Assembly (NCBI RefSeq): GCF_000426765.1
Contig: NZ_AUFZ01000017.1
Location: forward strand, 310,001 to 374,000
Length of the DNA: 64,000 nucleotides
Source: Vibrio litoralis DSM 17657
GTDB taxonomy: Bacteria; Pseudomonadota; Gammaproteobacteria; Enterobacterales; Vibrionaceae
Reading direction: 5' to 3'
The notes below the pieces were generated by a model that worked only from the letters and a program-made list of their open reading frames with translations, searched no databases and was not told the origin of the DNA. Both the position numbers and the translations under genes were made by a program. Of the stretch, positions 9,144 through 17,921 are shown one piece after another. Numbering within the stretch: the stretch's first letter is position 1; every line of letters begins with the position of its first letter.

Positions 9144-10415
9144 ATGTCACAGTTTATTGATCGACGTTTAAACGGTAAAAATAAAAGTACTGTCAATCGG
9201 CAGCGCTTTATTCGCCGTAACAAAGAGCAAATCAAAAAGTCCGTTGCTGAGGCGGTCAAGAAACGTTCTATCACCAATACTGAAACGGGTGAGGATGTGT
9301 CTATTCCGAATCACGACATCAGTGAACCTTCCTTCCATCAAGGCAAAGGTGGCACCAAAGAGCGTGTTCACCCAGGTAACGACCAATTTATTACCGGCGA
9401 CCGAATTGACCGTCCACCAGCAGGCGGTTCCGGTGGTTCAGGACAAGGTGACGCCAGTAATGATGGTGAAGGCCAAGACGACTTCATTTTTCAAATATCC
9501 AAAGATGAATATCTCGATATCTTATTCGAAGATCTTGAGCTACCCAATTTAAGAAAAAACCAAGTCAATAAAATTACCGAATGGAAAACCCACCGCTCTG
9601 GTTATCAAACCGCGGGGATCCCTTCCAATATTGCGATTGTCCGTTCATTGCAACAATCTCTAGCAAGACGTACTGCAATGACCGCGTCTAAACGTCGTCA
9701 AATCCGCGAATTAGAAAGCATGCTAGATGACGTTATGATGAGTGAGCCAGCTCAACCATTAGAAGAAACGCGAATAAAAAGTGAAATCACCGAACTGCGA
9801 GAAAAAATCGCCAGCGTCCCTTTTATTGATACCTTCGATTTGCGCTATAAAAATTATGAGCGTAGACCGATTCCATCGAGCCAAGCGGTAATGTTTTGCT
9901 TAATGGACGTTTCAGGTTCAATGGATCAAGCCACCAAAGATATTGCGAAACGCTTTTATGTTTTGCTCTATCTCTTCTTAACTCGTACCTATGAAAACGT
10001 AGAAGTCGTGTTTATTCGCCACCACACTCAAGCCAAAGAAGTCGACGAGCATGAGTTCTTCTATTCTCAAGAAACCGGCGGCACCATTGTCTCCAGTGCA
10101 CTAAAATTAATGAGTGACATCGTTAAAGATCGCTACCCAACGAATGAGTGGAACATCTACGCAGCGCAGGCTTCCGATGGCGATAACTGGGCTGATGATT
10201 CACCGCGTTGTAAAGAGTTACTGGTTAAACAATTGCTGCCCTACTGCCAATACTATTCTTATATTGAAATCACCAAACGGGCACATCAAACGCTATGGAA
10301 TGAATACGAAAAAATTGGCGAAGCTTTTGATAATTTCGCCATGAAAAACATTCAATCAGTTGACGATATTTTCCCAATTTTCCGCGAGTTATTTCAAAAG
10401 CAAACTCAATCTTAA
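9144..10415 (+). CDS. yeaH: YeaH/YhbH family protein (UPF0229)
   Basis: 423-residue cytoplasmic protein of the UPF0229 family, which always travels with yeaG. The N-terminus ([21 protein letters not shown]) is basic and is followed by a glycine-rich linker ([15 protein letters not shown], about residues 92-106). The C-terminal half has a von Willebrand A-like segment with a MIDAS-type motif DVSGSM near residue 255. Function is unknown beyond genetic linkage to the YeaG kinase. It starts 100 bp after yeaG with AGGAGG-like GGGGAGG upstream of the ATG. Confidence 0.9.
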   Translation: MSQFIDRRLNGKNKSTVNRQRFIRRNKEQIKKSVAEAVKKRSITNTETGEDVSIPNHDISEPSFHQGKGGTKERVHPGNDQFITGDRIDRPPAGGSGGSGQGDASNDGEGQDDFIFQISKDEYLDILFEDLELPNLRKNQVNKITEWKTHRSGYQTAGIPSNIAIVRSLQQSLARRTAMTASKRRQIRELESMLDDVMMSEPAQPLEETRIKSEITELREKIASVPFIDTFDLRYKNYERRPIPSSQAVMFCLMDVSGSMDQATKDIAKRFYVLLYLFLTRTYENVEVVFIRHHTQAKEVDEHEFFYSQETGGTIVSSALKLMSDIVKDRYPTNEWNIYAAQASDGDNWADDSPRCKELLVKQLLPYCQYYSYIEITKRAHQTLWNEYEKIGEAFDNFAMKNIQSVDDIFPIFRELFQKQTQS

Positions 10416-10426
10416 GGGGATGCATT

Positions 10427-11992
10427 ATGGTGAGCAAAACACAGCAAACATTAGAAAAACAAAATGCACATCCGGGGTACCCATTACCAACCGGCCCAGA
10501 TTGGACGTTCGATTTATTAGATCTCTACCATACGGAAATCAAACGTGTGGCGGAGCACTATCGCCTTGATACCTACCCAAACCAAATTGAAGTGATCACC
10601 GCAGAACAAATGATGGATGCTTACTCTAGCGTGGGAATGCCAATCAATTATAACCATTGGTCTTTTGGTAAACGTTTTATTCAAACTGAGCAAAACTATA
10701 AGCATGGCCACATGGGGCTTGCCTACGAAATCGTCATTAACTCTGATCCATGTATTGCTTATCTAATGGAAGAAAACACTATTACCATGCAAGCGTTAGT
10801 GATGGCGCACGCTAGTTATGGTCATAATTCATTCTTTAAAGGCAACTACCTATTTCAATCTTGGACCGATGCGAGCTCGATCATTGACTACCTACTGTTT
10901 GCTCGTACCTACATTACCGAGTGTGAAGAAAAATACGGCATCGGTGAAGTTGAGAAGGTGCTCGATTCTTGTCACGCCTTAATGAACTACGGTGTCGACC
11001 GCTACAAACGCCCTGAAAAAATTTCAATTCTAGAAGAGAAAGCTCGCCAAGAATCACGTGAGGCCTACCTACAGTCACAAGTCAATGAACTATGGCGTAC
11101 CGTGCCGAAATCCGCTCACGATGAGCAACATGAAACCACCCGTTTCCCAAGTGAGCCTCAAGAAAACTTACTGTATTTCATTGAAAAACACGCGCCATTA
11201 TTAGAGCCTTGGCAACGAGAAATCGTACGTATTGTCCGGAAAGTAAGCCAATATTTTTACCCACAAAAGCAAACCCAAGTCATGAACGAAGGTTGGGCAA
11301 CATTTTGGCACTACACTATTTTGAATCACTTGTACGATGAAGGCGTTGTCACCGATTCATTCATCCTTGAATTCTTACACAGCCATACCAGCGTTGTGGC
11401 ACAACCAGAATACAACAGTAAGTTTTACAGCGGCATTAACCCATATGCACTTGGCTTTGCGATGTTCCAAGATATTCGTCGAATCTGTGAAAATCCGACA
11501 GATGAAGATAAAGAATGGTTTTCTGAGATTGCAGGCAGTGACTGGCTAGATACCCTTCACTTTGCCATGCATAACTTCAAAGATGAAAGTTTCATCAGCC
11601 AATACTTATCGCCAAAAGTAATACGTGATTTTAAGCTATTTTCTGTGCTAGATGACGACAGAAAAAACTATATCCAAGTCAGCGCCATTCATGATGAATT
11701 AGGTTATCAAGCAATCCGTGAAAAACTCGCATCACAATACAATCTCAGTAACCTAGAGCCTAACATTCAGGTGTGGAATGTTAATGTGCGTGGCGACCGT
11801 TCCCTCACCTTGCAACATGTTCCACAAGACAGAATTCCACTCAATGATGGCTACCCTGAAGTTCTCAAACACCTACACCGCTTATGGGGCTTCGATGTTA
11901 TTTTGGAAGAAGTGAAAGACTCAGGCCGCAGAGAAGTACTGGCAACGTGTCCACCCAAAACCGATAACTCGACTCATCACGGGATCTCTTAG
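10427..11992 (+). CDS. ycgB: SpoVR family protein (YcgB)
   Basis: 521-residue SpoVR/YcgB protein. The family is named after a Bacillus spore cortex gene but in Gammaproteobacteria belongs to the yeaGH stress set; biochemical function is unknown. Family signatures visible here are the histidine-rich segments MAHASYGHNSFFKGNY, MNEGWATFWHY (HExxH-like arrangement EGWATFWH) and the C-terminal RSLTLQH. The start is only 11 bp after yeaH with AAGGGG in front, so translation is probably coupled in one operon. Length agrees with E. coli YcgB (about 510). Confidence 0.92.
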   Translation: MVSKTQQTLEKQNAHPGYPLPTGPDWTFDLLDLYHTEIKRVAEHYRLDTYPNQIEVITAEQMMDAYSSVGMPINYNHWSFGKRFIQTEQNYKHGHMGLAYEIVINSDPCIAYLMEENTITMQALVMAHASYGHNSFFKGNYLFQSWTDASSIIDYLLFARTYITECEEKYGIGEVEKVLDSCHALMNYGVDRYKRPEKISILEEKARQESREAYLQSQVNELWRTVPKSAHDEQHETTRFPSEPQENLLYFIEKHAPLLEPWQREIVRIVRKVSQYFYPQKQTQVMNEGWATFWHYTILNHLYDEGVVTDSFILEFLHSHTSVVAQPEYNSKFYSGINPYALGFAMFQDIRRICENPTDEDKEWFSEIAGSDWLDTLHFAMHNFKDESFISQYLSPKVIRDFKLFSVLDDDRKNYIQVSAIHDELGYQAIREKLASQYNLSNLEPNIQVWNVNVRGDRSLTLQHVPQDRIPLNDGYPEVLKHLHRLWGFDVILEEVKDSGRREVLATCPPKTDNSTHHGIS

Positions 11993-12083
11993 ACACAACG
12001 AATATTATTGTCATCAAACACGTTGACTCTCCCCTTACTGGAACCTTTATGTTTATTGGCAACCGTTCTATAAGGAGAAAGTC

Positions 12084-13715
12084 ATGGACCGTCGTCGATT
12101 TTTAAAATTAAGCTCTGCCGCTGGGGTAGCTGGCTTAACACTACCTAGTATTCCAATCGTACTGGCTAAATCTAATACTGGCTCTCAACAGTCATCTCTA
12201 CCTATACCTGATCTGATTGATACCGCGGAAGGTCAAACGCAGCTCACCATTCAATCAGGTACTAGCCAATTCTTAAAAGATAAGACAACGCCAACCTGCG
12301 GAATTAACGGCGCTTTTCTTGGCCCAGTATTAAAAATGCGTTCAGGAAAAGAGGCCGACATTAAAGTCACCAATCAACTCGATACTGCGATGACCATTCA
12401 TTGGCATGGTTTAGAAATCCCCGGAAATCTAGATGGTGGACCGCATCAACTCATCCAACCAAACCAATCATGGCAAGTGACGTTACCCATTCGTCAACCA
12501 GCAGCAACTTGTTGGTTTCATCCTCATCAACACCCCACAACAGCCGAATATGTAATGAAAGGCATTGCCGGTATGATTTTAATTGAAGATGAATTAAGTG
12601 AGTCACTCAATCTACCTTCAGAATGGGGGGCAGATCAAATCCCTCTCATCATTCAAGACCGTCGCTTTAAAGACAATGGTGAGTTTGATTATGAACTGTT
12701 GGACATTGTTAATGTGGCAATGGGTTATGCGGGCAATCAAGTATTAGTCAATGGCGCTATCTACCCTCAAGCTAAAGTAAATTCAGGTTGGGTGAGATTC
12801 CACCTACTCAATGGTTCAAATGCTCGTACTTATCGCTTAACTGCTTCTGATGAACGTGAATTCTATGTGGTGGCTTCTGATACGGGCTTACTTGATAAAC
12901 CAGCCAAAATGGCACAACTTGATATGGCGGCAGGTGAACGTTACGACATATTAGTCTCTACGCACGATAACCAACCGTTTGATTGGGTCACTCTGCCTGT
13001 CAAACAAATGGGAATGATGCACGCACCCTTTAATCAGCCCTACCCGCTGTTGAGCGTACAAACTAGTGGTCAAAAAGGTAAAGGCGAACTACCAACCAGT
13101 ATGGCGGTACTTCCCGCCCTTACGCCATCTAAAGCGACGGTAAAACGTAATGTTGTACTTGGTATGCCAGAAGAGCTAGATAGACAAGCAATGCAAGTTA
13201 TGATGGCAAGGCAGCCGAAAATGTCTGGCATGGCTAAACGTATGGATATGATGAGTACGCACGATACATCTGGCTCGAATGGTTCACACGGCATGCACAT
13301 GGATCACGAAATGAAGCATGAGATGAAAGGTATGGCGGCGACAGAAACCACCTTCACTAAAGAACAACTGCTGCACATCAACACTATCAACGGCCGTCCA
13401 TTTGATATGCAACGTATTGACTTTAACGCCAAGCAAGGTGAGTTAGAACATTGGACGATCAGTCAAGGCAAAGATCACATGTTGCACCCTTTCCATATTC
13501 ATGGCTGCCGCTTTAGAGTGCTATCCATTAATGGTAATCAGCCACCAAAACATTTAAGCGGCTGGAAAGATACCATCAGTGTATTCCCGATGGGCACGAC
13601 CGAGCTATTGGTTCAATTTAATCATTTAGCTTCAAAAGAAACACCATACATGGCGCACTGTCATATTTTAGAACATGAAGATACCGGTATGATGATGCAA
13701 TTTACGGTTTCTTAA
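12084..13715 (+). CDS. Tat-exported multicopper oxidase (CueO/CopA-like)
   Basis: Periplasmic copper oxidase, probably oxidising Cu(I) for copper tolerance. The N-terminus MDRRRFLKLSSAAGVAGLTL is a twin-arginine signal. All four copper-ligand motifs are present: HWHG (near residue 107), CWFHPHQHP, HPFHIHGCRF and the type 1 motif HCHILEHEDTGMM at the C-terminus. A methionine/histidine-rich insert (about residues 365-425, with MDMM, HGMHMDHEMKHEMKGM) matches the Met-rich copper-binding segment of CueO. Length 543 is normal. It follows ycgB by 91 bp on the same strand but has its own AAGGAG ribosome site; no CueR-type operator was recognised. CueO is the best guess, a CopA-type oxidase the alternative. 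Confidence 0.92.
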   Translation: MDRRRFLKLSSAAGVAGLTLPSIPIVLAKSNTGSQQSSLPIPDLIDTAEGQTQLTIQSGTSQFLKDKTTPTCGINGAFLGPVLKMRSGKEADIKVTNQLDTAMTIHWHGLEIPGNLDGGPHQLIQPNQSWQVTLPIRQPAATCWFHPHQHPTTAEYVMKGIAGMILIEDELSESLNLPSEWGADQIPLIIQDRRFKDNGEFDYELLDIVNVAMGYAGNQVLVNGAIYPQAKVNSGWVRFHLLNGSNARTYRLTASDEREFYVVASDTGLLDKPAKMAQLDMAAGERYDILVSTHDNQPFDWVTLPVKQMGMMHAPFNQPYPLLSVQTSGQKGKGELPTSMAVLPALTPSKATVKRNVVLGMPEELDRQAMQVMMARQPKMSGMAKRMDMMSTHDTSGSNGSHGMHMDHEMKHEMKGMAATETTFTKEQLLHINTINGRPFDMQRIDFNAKQGELEHWTISQGKDHMLHPFHIHGCRFRVLSINGNQPPKHLSGWKDTISVFPMGTTELLVQFNHLASKETPYMAHCHILEHEDTGMMMQFTVS

Positions 13716-13727
13716 TCCCCAAAAAAT

Positions 13728-13761
13728 CAAAAGCCTAGTTCAACGATGAGCTAGGCTTTTG
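13728..13761. terminator. Bidirectional terminator
   Basis: AAAAGCCTAG and CTAGGCTTTT flank a 12-base loop between the convergent oxidase and PhzF-like genes, with A-run and T-run on either side, so it can end both transcripts. Confidence 0.85.
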
Positions 13762-13787
13762 AGTATGATTATATCTATGATAGTTTT

Positions 13788-14597
13788 TTATAACGCTGGT
13801 ACGTTCATAGTTCCTTGAATCACCGTCACAGCGGAACCAACTAGTTTTGTTCGGCCATTTGGCAGTAATTCAGTATCCACATACCCTCCTCGCGCGGATG
13901 CTTGAAAGGCTTTGAACTTTGTTTTGCCTAACTTATCCACCCAGTAGACCGTTAACGCACAATGCGCAGAGCCAGTAACCGGATCTTCATTTACTCCAAC
14001 CCAAGGCGCAAAATAGCGCGAAATGAAATCTAACTCGTCATTGGTTGAACGAGTAGTCACCAACACGCCACGTCCATTGATTTGCTTTAGAGCATCAAAA
14101 TTTGGCGTAAGACTTAATAGCGTTTCTTCGCTGCAAATTTCCATAAAGACTTTTGAATCAAACTCACCAAACGCTATCACTTCATCTTTTGGGATACCCA
14201 AATGTTCTAATAACTCTGCAGATTGGTAAATATCGAATTCAATGGTTGGTGATGGAAAATCAAGCTCTATGGTCTCTTGATTAATTTGGGCGGTTAAAGT
14301 GCCAGATAAGGTTGCAAAATTAACGCTATCTCCAACTTTAACTTGCCCTTTTTGTTTTAAAACGTGAGCCACCGCCAGTGTGCCATGTCCACACAACTTC
14401 ACTTCAGCTTTTGGCGTAAACCATCTTAATCTCATATCATTAAGCGATAAAAAAGCCGTTTCCGATACCGCCATTTCTTCAGCGATGGATAACATTAATC
14501 GCTCACTTAACCCTGTTTCACTGATACAAACACCAGCCGGATTGCCTTTGAATGCTTGATGGCTGAATGAATCGACTTGGTAAATTTCTAAATCCAC
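13788..14597 (-). CDS. PhzF family isomerase/epimerase-like protein
   Basis: 269-residue protein of the PhzF/YddE fold (diaminopimelate-epimerase-like). Family motifs are the start YQVDSFSHQAFKGNPAGVC, the acid SVSETAF-type segment (MAVSETAFL), the strand WFTPKAEVKLCGHGTLA and the late DPVTGSAHCAL. The start is GTG at 14597 with AAGGA six bases upstream. Substrate is unknown; most members are broad housekeeping or secondary-metabolism enzymes. An attC-like site lies immediately upstream, so this may be the last gene of a cassette cluster or the resident gene next to it. Confidence 0.85.
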   Translation of the reverse strand: MDLEIYQVDSFSHQAFKGNPAGVCISETGLSERLMLSIAEEMAVSETAFLSLNDMRLRWFTPKAEVKLCGHGTLAVAHVLKQKGQVKVGDSVNFATLSGTLTAQINQETIELDFPSPTIEFDIYQSAELLEHLGIPKDEVIAFGEFDSKVFMEICSEETLLSLTPNFDALKQINGRGVLVTTRSTNDELDFISRYFAPWVGVNEDPVTGSAHCALTVYWVDKLGKTKFKAFQASARGGYVDTELLPNGRTKLVGSAVTVIQGTMNVPAL

Positions 14598-14656
14598 GGG
14601 GAGTCCTTAATCGTTAGGGTTTACTCAGCAAAAACTTTCTTAAATCTCTTTCTGAA

Positions 14657-14712
14657 CGCATAACAAAAAATAATGCCAGACGTTGAGGCCCACTGCTAAG
14701 CGCCTTGTTATT
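14657..14712 (-). other. attC-like recombination site (short)
   Basis: Read on the minus strand, the stop codon of the upstream GFA gene runs directly into TAACAAGGCGCTTAGCAG, and about 35 bp further the partly complementary end TTGTTATGCG appears. A stop codon embedded in the TAACAA edge and a GTTATGC far edge are the hallmarks of Vibrio integron attC sites. The site is short (about 56 bp) and the arms are imperfect, so it may be degenerate. Confidence 0.5.
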
Positions 14713-15124
14713 TAATTTTATCCTTTGGTAAACCATCGAATTTTTTTAGGTCACCCAGAAGGTTGTCCCAAGTAGCTCTACTTGCCATAAATATATGTGC
14801 ATTTGGCGATATCTGGCTATCTACATCTAGACTGCCCGCAGGCACAACAATTAGCGAAGTGCTTTCCTCTATGTATGGCAAGGCCGAGCAGCATTTGCTA
14901 CAAAAACATTTGGTATGACGGGTATTGGTAAGTTTAAATGAGGTCACTTGCTTTTCACCAGACATCCAAATGAGCAATGCATCATGGGAAAATAAGTTCG
15001 CTGAATTAGATGACCCAGAATCTTTTTGACAATACTCACAGTGGCATAGGTAAAACGAATCAAATTTACCATCAATTCTAAAAGTAACATCGCCACATAA
15101 GCAAGAACCAGAATAGTCACTCAT
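14708..15124 (-). CDS. GFA family protein (CENP-V/GFA zinc-binding domain), paralog 1
   Basis: 138-residue protein of the glutathione-dependent formaldehyde-activating enzyme (GFA/CENP-V) family. Zinc-binding cysteines are visible: SGSCLCGDV (CxC), CHCEYCQKD (CxCxxC) and CFCSKCCSALP. True GFA activity is doubtful for most family members, so the reaction is not assigned. The stop codon forms the edge of an attC-like site, and a second GFA gene lies 27 bp upstream on the same strand; together they look like a two-gene integron cassette. GFA proteins are frequent cassette cargo in Vibrio. Confidence 0.85.
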   Translation of the reverse strand: MSDYSGSCLCGDVTFRIDGKFDSFYLCHCEYCQKDSGSSNSANLFSHDALLIWMSGEKQVTSFKLTNTRHTKCFCSKCCSALPYIEESTSLIVVPAGSLDVDSQISPNAHIFMASRATWDNLLGDLKKFDGLPKDKIK

Positions 15125-15151
15125 ATTGGAGTCACCTCAATTTGTTCAATT

Positions 15152-15556
15152 TCACAAGTTTTCTGGAAAAGCACTGAACTGAGGAATCCCTTCATAGGGC
15201 TCACACCAATTAGCTTTTGATCCCACATTAATGTGAGCTGCAGGCTTCAAATCCAACGGCGTATCCACGGTCGACAATGACACGCAAAAAAAGCTCACTC
15301 TATCTGGGGAGTAATTCATTAACCTTGTTCCACACTCTGAACAAAATGCCCTATAACCACCTGCGCCACTCTGATGCTCTTTTAGATATCCATTTTCATC
15401 ACTAAGTTTTAATGTTGATGCATCCACTATTGCCATCGTCGCATAGTCCGCACCATGAGCTTTTCGACAGAACTGACAATGACAGTTAAGCACTTTTTCT
15501 GGTTCAATTTCGACTTGATACTTAACCTTTCCACAAAGGCAACTTCCCTCAACCAT
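15152..15556 (-). CDS. GFA family protein, paralog 2
   Basis: 134-residue GFA/CENP-V family protein with the zinc motifs EGSCLCGKV, CHCQFCRKAHG and FCSECGTRLM. It differs markedly from the neighbouring GFA paralog, so it is not a recent tandem copy. It starts 34 bp from the attC-like site that separates it from ynfA, the normal spacing for the first gene of a cassette. No attC-like site lies between the two GFA genes. Confidence 0.85.
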   Translation of the reverse strand: MVEGSCLCGKVKYQVEIEPEKVLNCHCQFCRKAHGADYATMAIVDASTLKLSDENGYLKEHQSGAGGYRAFCSECGTRLMNYSPDRVSFFCVSLSTVDTPLDLKPAAHINVGSKANWCEPYEGIPQFSAFPENL

Positions 15557-15589
15557 GACATACTCCTATATTAAATTTTTAAGGTAACT

Positions 15590-15717
15590 ACATAACTTCG
15601 ATGCCGTACAACGCTGGTTAACGAAAGCTAGTTAATCCAAAATAACAACCGTAATCACAAAACCCAACTCAAACCAAAATCGCCAACTGTTAGCTATCTG
15701 CTGAACTTTTGTTATGT
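15590..15717 (-). other. attC-like recombination site (about 128 bp)
   Basis: On the minus strand it begins ACATAACAAAAGTTCAGCAG, where TAA is the ynfA stop codon, and ends GCATCGAAGTTATGTAG. The centre contains AGTTGGCGATTTTGGTTTGAG, close to the internal sequence of Vibrio superintegron repeats. The length is typical of Vibrio attC sites (about 120-130 bp). Confidence 0.7.
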
Positions 15718-16044
15718 GGTTCTTGGCGCGAACATGATGATTGCCATTCCTAGCATCGCTACACAAACACCGACTACGTCCCATAGGCCAGGACGAATAC
15801 CGTCTACGACCCACAACCATAAGATAGCTACGAAAATGTAAACACCACCATATGCTGCATAAACCCTGCCTGCTGCTGTAGGGTGTAAAGACAATAACCA
15901 TGCAAATAGAGCAAGACAGAAAGCTGCTGGTACCAATAGCCAAACAGATTTATCCTCTTTCAGCCAAAGATACGGCAAATAACAGCCTAAAATTTCTGCA
16001 ACAGCTGTTACAAAGAAAAGACCTATCGTTTTGATTTCTAGCAA
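15712..16044 (-). CDS. ynfA: YnfA family membrane protein (UPF0060)
   Basis: 110-residue inner-membrane protein with four hydrophobic segments, resembling small multidrug transporters; the YnfA family has been linked to drug and dye efflux in some enterobacteria. Characteristic parts are [36 protein letters not shown] and [13 protein letters not shown]. The stop codon is embedded in the edge of a downstream attC-like site and another attC-like site lies 26 bp upstream of its start, so it is a complete gene cassette. Confidence 0.9.
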   Translation of the reverse strand: MLEIKTIGLFFVTAVAEILGCYLPYLWLKEDKSVWLLVPAAFCLALFAWLLSLHPTAAGRVYAAYGGVYIFVAILWLWVVDGIRPGLWDVVGVCVAMLGMAIIMFAPRTT

Positions 16045-16069
16045 CTTAAACTCCTATTTATGCTGCAAC

Positions 16070-16199
16070 CACATAACACCGCATTAAGTGGTGAGCAACG
16101 ATACCACCTTTACCTAAACCATTGTGCCGTAAACACCAAAGTTGAATCAAACCGAAAATGCCAAGCGGTGGGAATCCGACTTGATGGCCTTGTTGAACG
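16070..16199 (-). other. attC site of Vibrio superintegron type
   Basis: The best-preserved attC of the window, about 130 bp. On the minus strand it starts TTCAACAAGGCCATCAAGTC, carries a centre with CGCTTGGCATTTTCGGTTTG and TGTTTACGGCACAATGGTTT, and ends CACTTAATGCGGTGTTATGT. These blocks are recalled from Vibrio superintegron repeats. The ends are imperfectly complementary, giving the folded single-strand structure recognised by IntI. Confidence 0.75.
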
Positions 16200-16402
16200 A
16201 AGCCGCTGAGCGGCAGAACACCATACTTATTCCTGCATGAAATGTCATGAGTTGGAATCAGTCGAACGAGTTAGCCGAAAGGCAAAAATATAAGGATAAT
16301 GGCGACCACTATAAAATGGAGGGCTAATCCAAGAAAGAAACCAAATTTATAATTAACCAATTGGATAATATTAGTTTTTAATTTTATCAGGGTTAAACTC
16401 GC

Positions 16403-16528
16403 CTAAAGTAAAGCAGATATTCTCTTCCATTCTAGATCATTATTCCTCAGCTGAGGTTGCTCATTTTTTACGAGTACAAGAATTTCAGCCCATGCTTGAG
16501 ATCTCATTAAAATATAAAACTTTTCCAT
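16403..16528 (-). CDS. Putative small protein, 41 aa, in cassette region
   Basis: A 41-codon open frame starting MEKFYILMRSQAWAEILV with an ideal ribosome site (GGAGAGGAA directly before the ATG). It lies upstream of the attC at 16070-16199 in the same orientation as the other cassette genes. The reading frame ends with TAG, but the same frame reopens and runs for another 50 or so codons containing a strongly hydrophobic stretch (FGFFLGLALHFIVVAIILIFLPF) before a TAA at about 16272. So it could be a real small protein or a cassette gene with a premature stop. No family recognised. Confidence 0.35.
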   Translation of the reverse strand: MEKFYILMRSQAWAEILVLVKNEQPQLRNNDLEWKRISALL

Positions 16529-16717
16529 TTCCTCTCCATTACTTGAACTGCGTATAACAATTTAATAGACAGAAAAAATCCGTATAGCTCTTCCGTCTAT
16601 CATTCCATCCATTTTTCTACCTAGCAAGCTAAACATCTAAATTAATTCATAAAATTAAACTTATATCATCGGACTGTTCCCCAAGTTCTAAGTATTCCGT
16701 AGCTAGTAACTGGTGGT

Positions 16718-16830
16718 AGGAGATTCTGAACTACGCTCGTTCCTCACTTTTCAGAATGACGGGAAATATTGAGTTCTCTAGGGCGTCATTCCGTACAACG
16801 AGCGAAGCGAGTGAAGATACGGAATCTCCT
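16718..16830. repeat. Long palindromic repeat unit with degenerate half copy downstream
   Basis: A 113 bp inverted repeat: it begins AGGAGATTCTGAAC and ends with GGAATCTCCT, and the two arms of about 45 bp share GCTCGTT...CTCACTT and GAATGACG blocks in opposite orientation. A degenerate single arm follows at about 16870-16914 (GGGGATTCTGAATCGCGTTC). It is non-coding. The rest of the 950 bp gap holds the attC site, the 41-codon frame and nothing else recognised. Confidence 0.65.
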
Positions 16831-16937
16831 AAAAGCTCGTTGAGATTTAACTAGGTATTAATGCGTACTAGGGGATTCTGAATCGCGTTCGTATCTCACT
16901 TGTTAAAAATGACACTAACGTAAACTGCATAAAAACA

Positions 16938-16972
16938 AAAAAGCCCAATCCATCGTGAATTGAGCTTCATTT
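16938..16972 (-). terminator. Terminator of the comEC-msbA-lpxK-kdsB operon
   Basis: Read on the minus strand, AAGCTCAATTCACGATGGATTGGGCTT is an imperfect stem-loop followed by a T-run, 20 bp after the kdsB stop. Confidence 0.7.
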
Positions 16973-16992
16973 TCATGCTGATTAAAGAGCGC

Positions 16993-17742
16993 TTACTTGG
17001 CTAAAATCTTACGCACTACTTCCAAATCTTCTGGTGTATCAACACCTGCTGCTGGCGCTTCTTTGGCTAGGGCAACGTGAATTTTTTCGCCATACCAAAG
17101 CACGCGCAGTTGCTCTAAAGATTCGATTTGCTCTAGGGCGCTTGGCTGCCAATTGATATACGTATTGATAAAGCCTGCACGATAAGCATAAATGCCGATG
17201 TGGCGCATAAGTGGCTGGCGAATGGTTTTGTCTTCTTTGGCCCAAGCGTCACGATCCCATGGAATCGAGGCGCGGCTAAAGTAAAGGGCATAACCTTGTT
17301 CATCGGTTACCACTTTTACTGCATTGGGGTTAAACACTTCTTCTGGCTCATCAATACTCACACCAAGCGTTGCCATTGGTGCGGTGCTATTGGCTAGGTT
17401 TTCTGCGACTTGTTTGATGATTGATGGTGGGATTAACGGCTCATCACCTTGCACGTTCACAATGATGTGATCATCGGCAATACCCATCTTCTCGACGACT
17501 TCGGCCAAGCGTTCCGTACCAGATTGGTGATCGGGGGATGTCATGCAAACTTCGCCACCAAAGCCTTTAACTGCCGCTTCAATACGCGGATCATCGGTGG
17601 CCACAATCACTCGCTCAGCACCGGCTTGCAAGGCTTGTTGATGAACCCATTGCACCATAGGCTTACCGGCGATATCCGCTAGCGGTTTACCCGGCAAACG
17701 TGATGACTGGTAACGAGATGGAATAACAACGGTAAAAGACAT
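16993..17742 (-). CDS. kdsB: 3-deoxy-manno-octulosonate cytidylyltransferase (CMP-Kdo synthetase)
   Basis: Cytoplasmic enzyme joining CTP and Kdo to give CMP-Kdo, the activated sugar for the LPS inner core. Residues 4-20 ([17 protein letters not shown]) carry the nucleotide-binding RxxSxRLPGKPL signature; also seen are [22 protein letters not shown] and [12 protein letters not shown]. Length 249 is standard. It is the last gene of the operon; its ATG overlaps the stop of the small ycaR gene by one base (TAATG), implying translational coupling. Confidence 0.97.
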   Translation of the reverse strand: MSFTVVIPSRYQSSRLPGKPLADIAGKPMVQWVHQQALQAGAERVIVATDDPRIEAAVKGFGGEVCMTSPDHQSGTERLAEVVEKMGIADDHIIVNVQGDEPLIPPSIIKQVAENLANSTAPMATLGVSIDEPEEVFNPNAVKVVTDEQGYALYFSRASIPWDRDAWAKEDKTIRQPLMRHIGIYAYRAGFINTYINWQPSALEQIESLEQLRVLWYGEKIHVALAKEAPAAGVDTPEDLEVVRKILAK

Positions 17743-17921
17743 TATCGCCCCTCATCCATCGACATTTGACGAGCTTCTACCGCAAGCATAACCGGAATGC
17801 CTTCTTTAATTGGGTAGGCTAAACGGTCAAACTTACAAATAAGTTCTTGCTTGTCGTTATCCAGTACCACTTTACCTTTGCAGACTGGGCAAGCCACGAT
17901 TTCAAGTAGACGATGATCCAT
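17742..17921 (-). CDS. ycaR: YcaR/Trm112-like small protein
   Basis: 59-residue protein with the Trm112-like zinc-ribbon fold: [18 protein letters not shown] has the first CPxCKG knuckle and [18 protein letters not shown] is the family signature, with only one cysteine in the second half. The ATG at 17921 is chosen because the family begins MDHRLLEI; a longer upstream frame is only the lpxK tail in another frame. It overlaps lpxK by 20 bases and kdsB by one, as in other Gammaproteobacteria. Role in the LPS operon is unclear. Confidence 0.9.
   Translation of the reverse strand: MDHRLLEIVACPVCKGKVVLDNDKQELICKFDRLAYPIKEGIPVMLAVEARQMSMDEGR

Noticed and set aside
10427..10569. Overlapping frames at the yeaH-ycgB junction
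   Set aside because: All fall within the two real genes; the 11 bp gap and AAGGGG ribosome site explain the junction.
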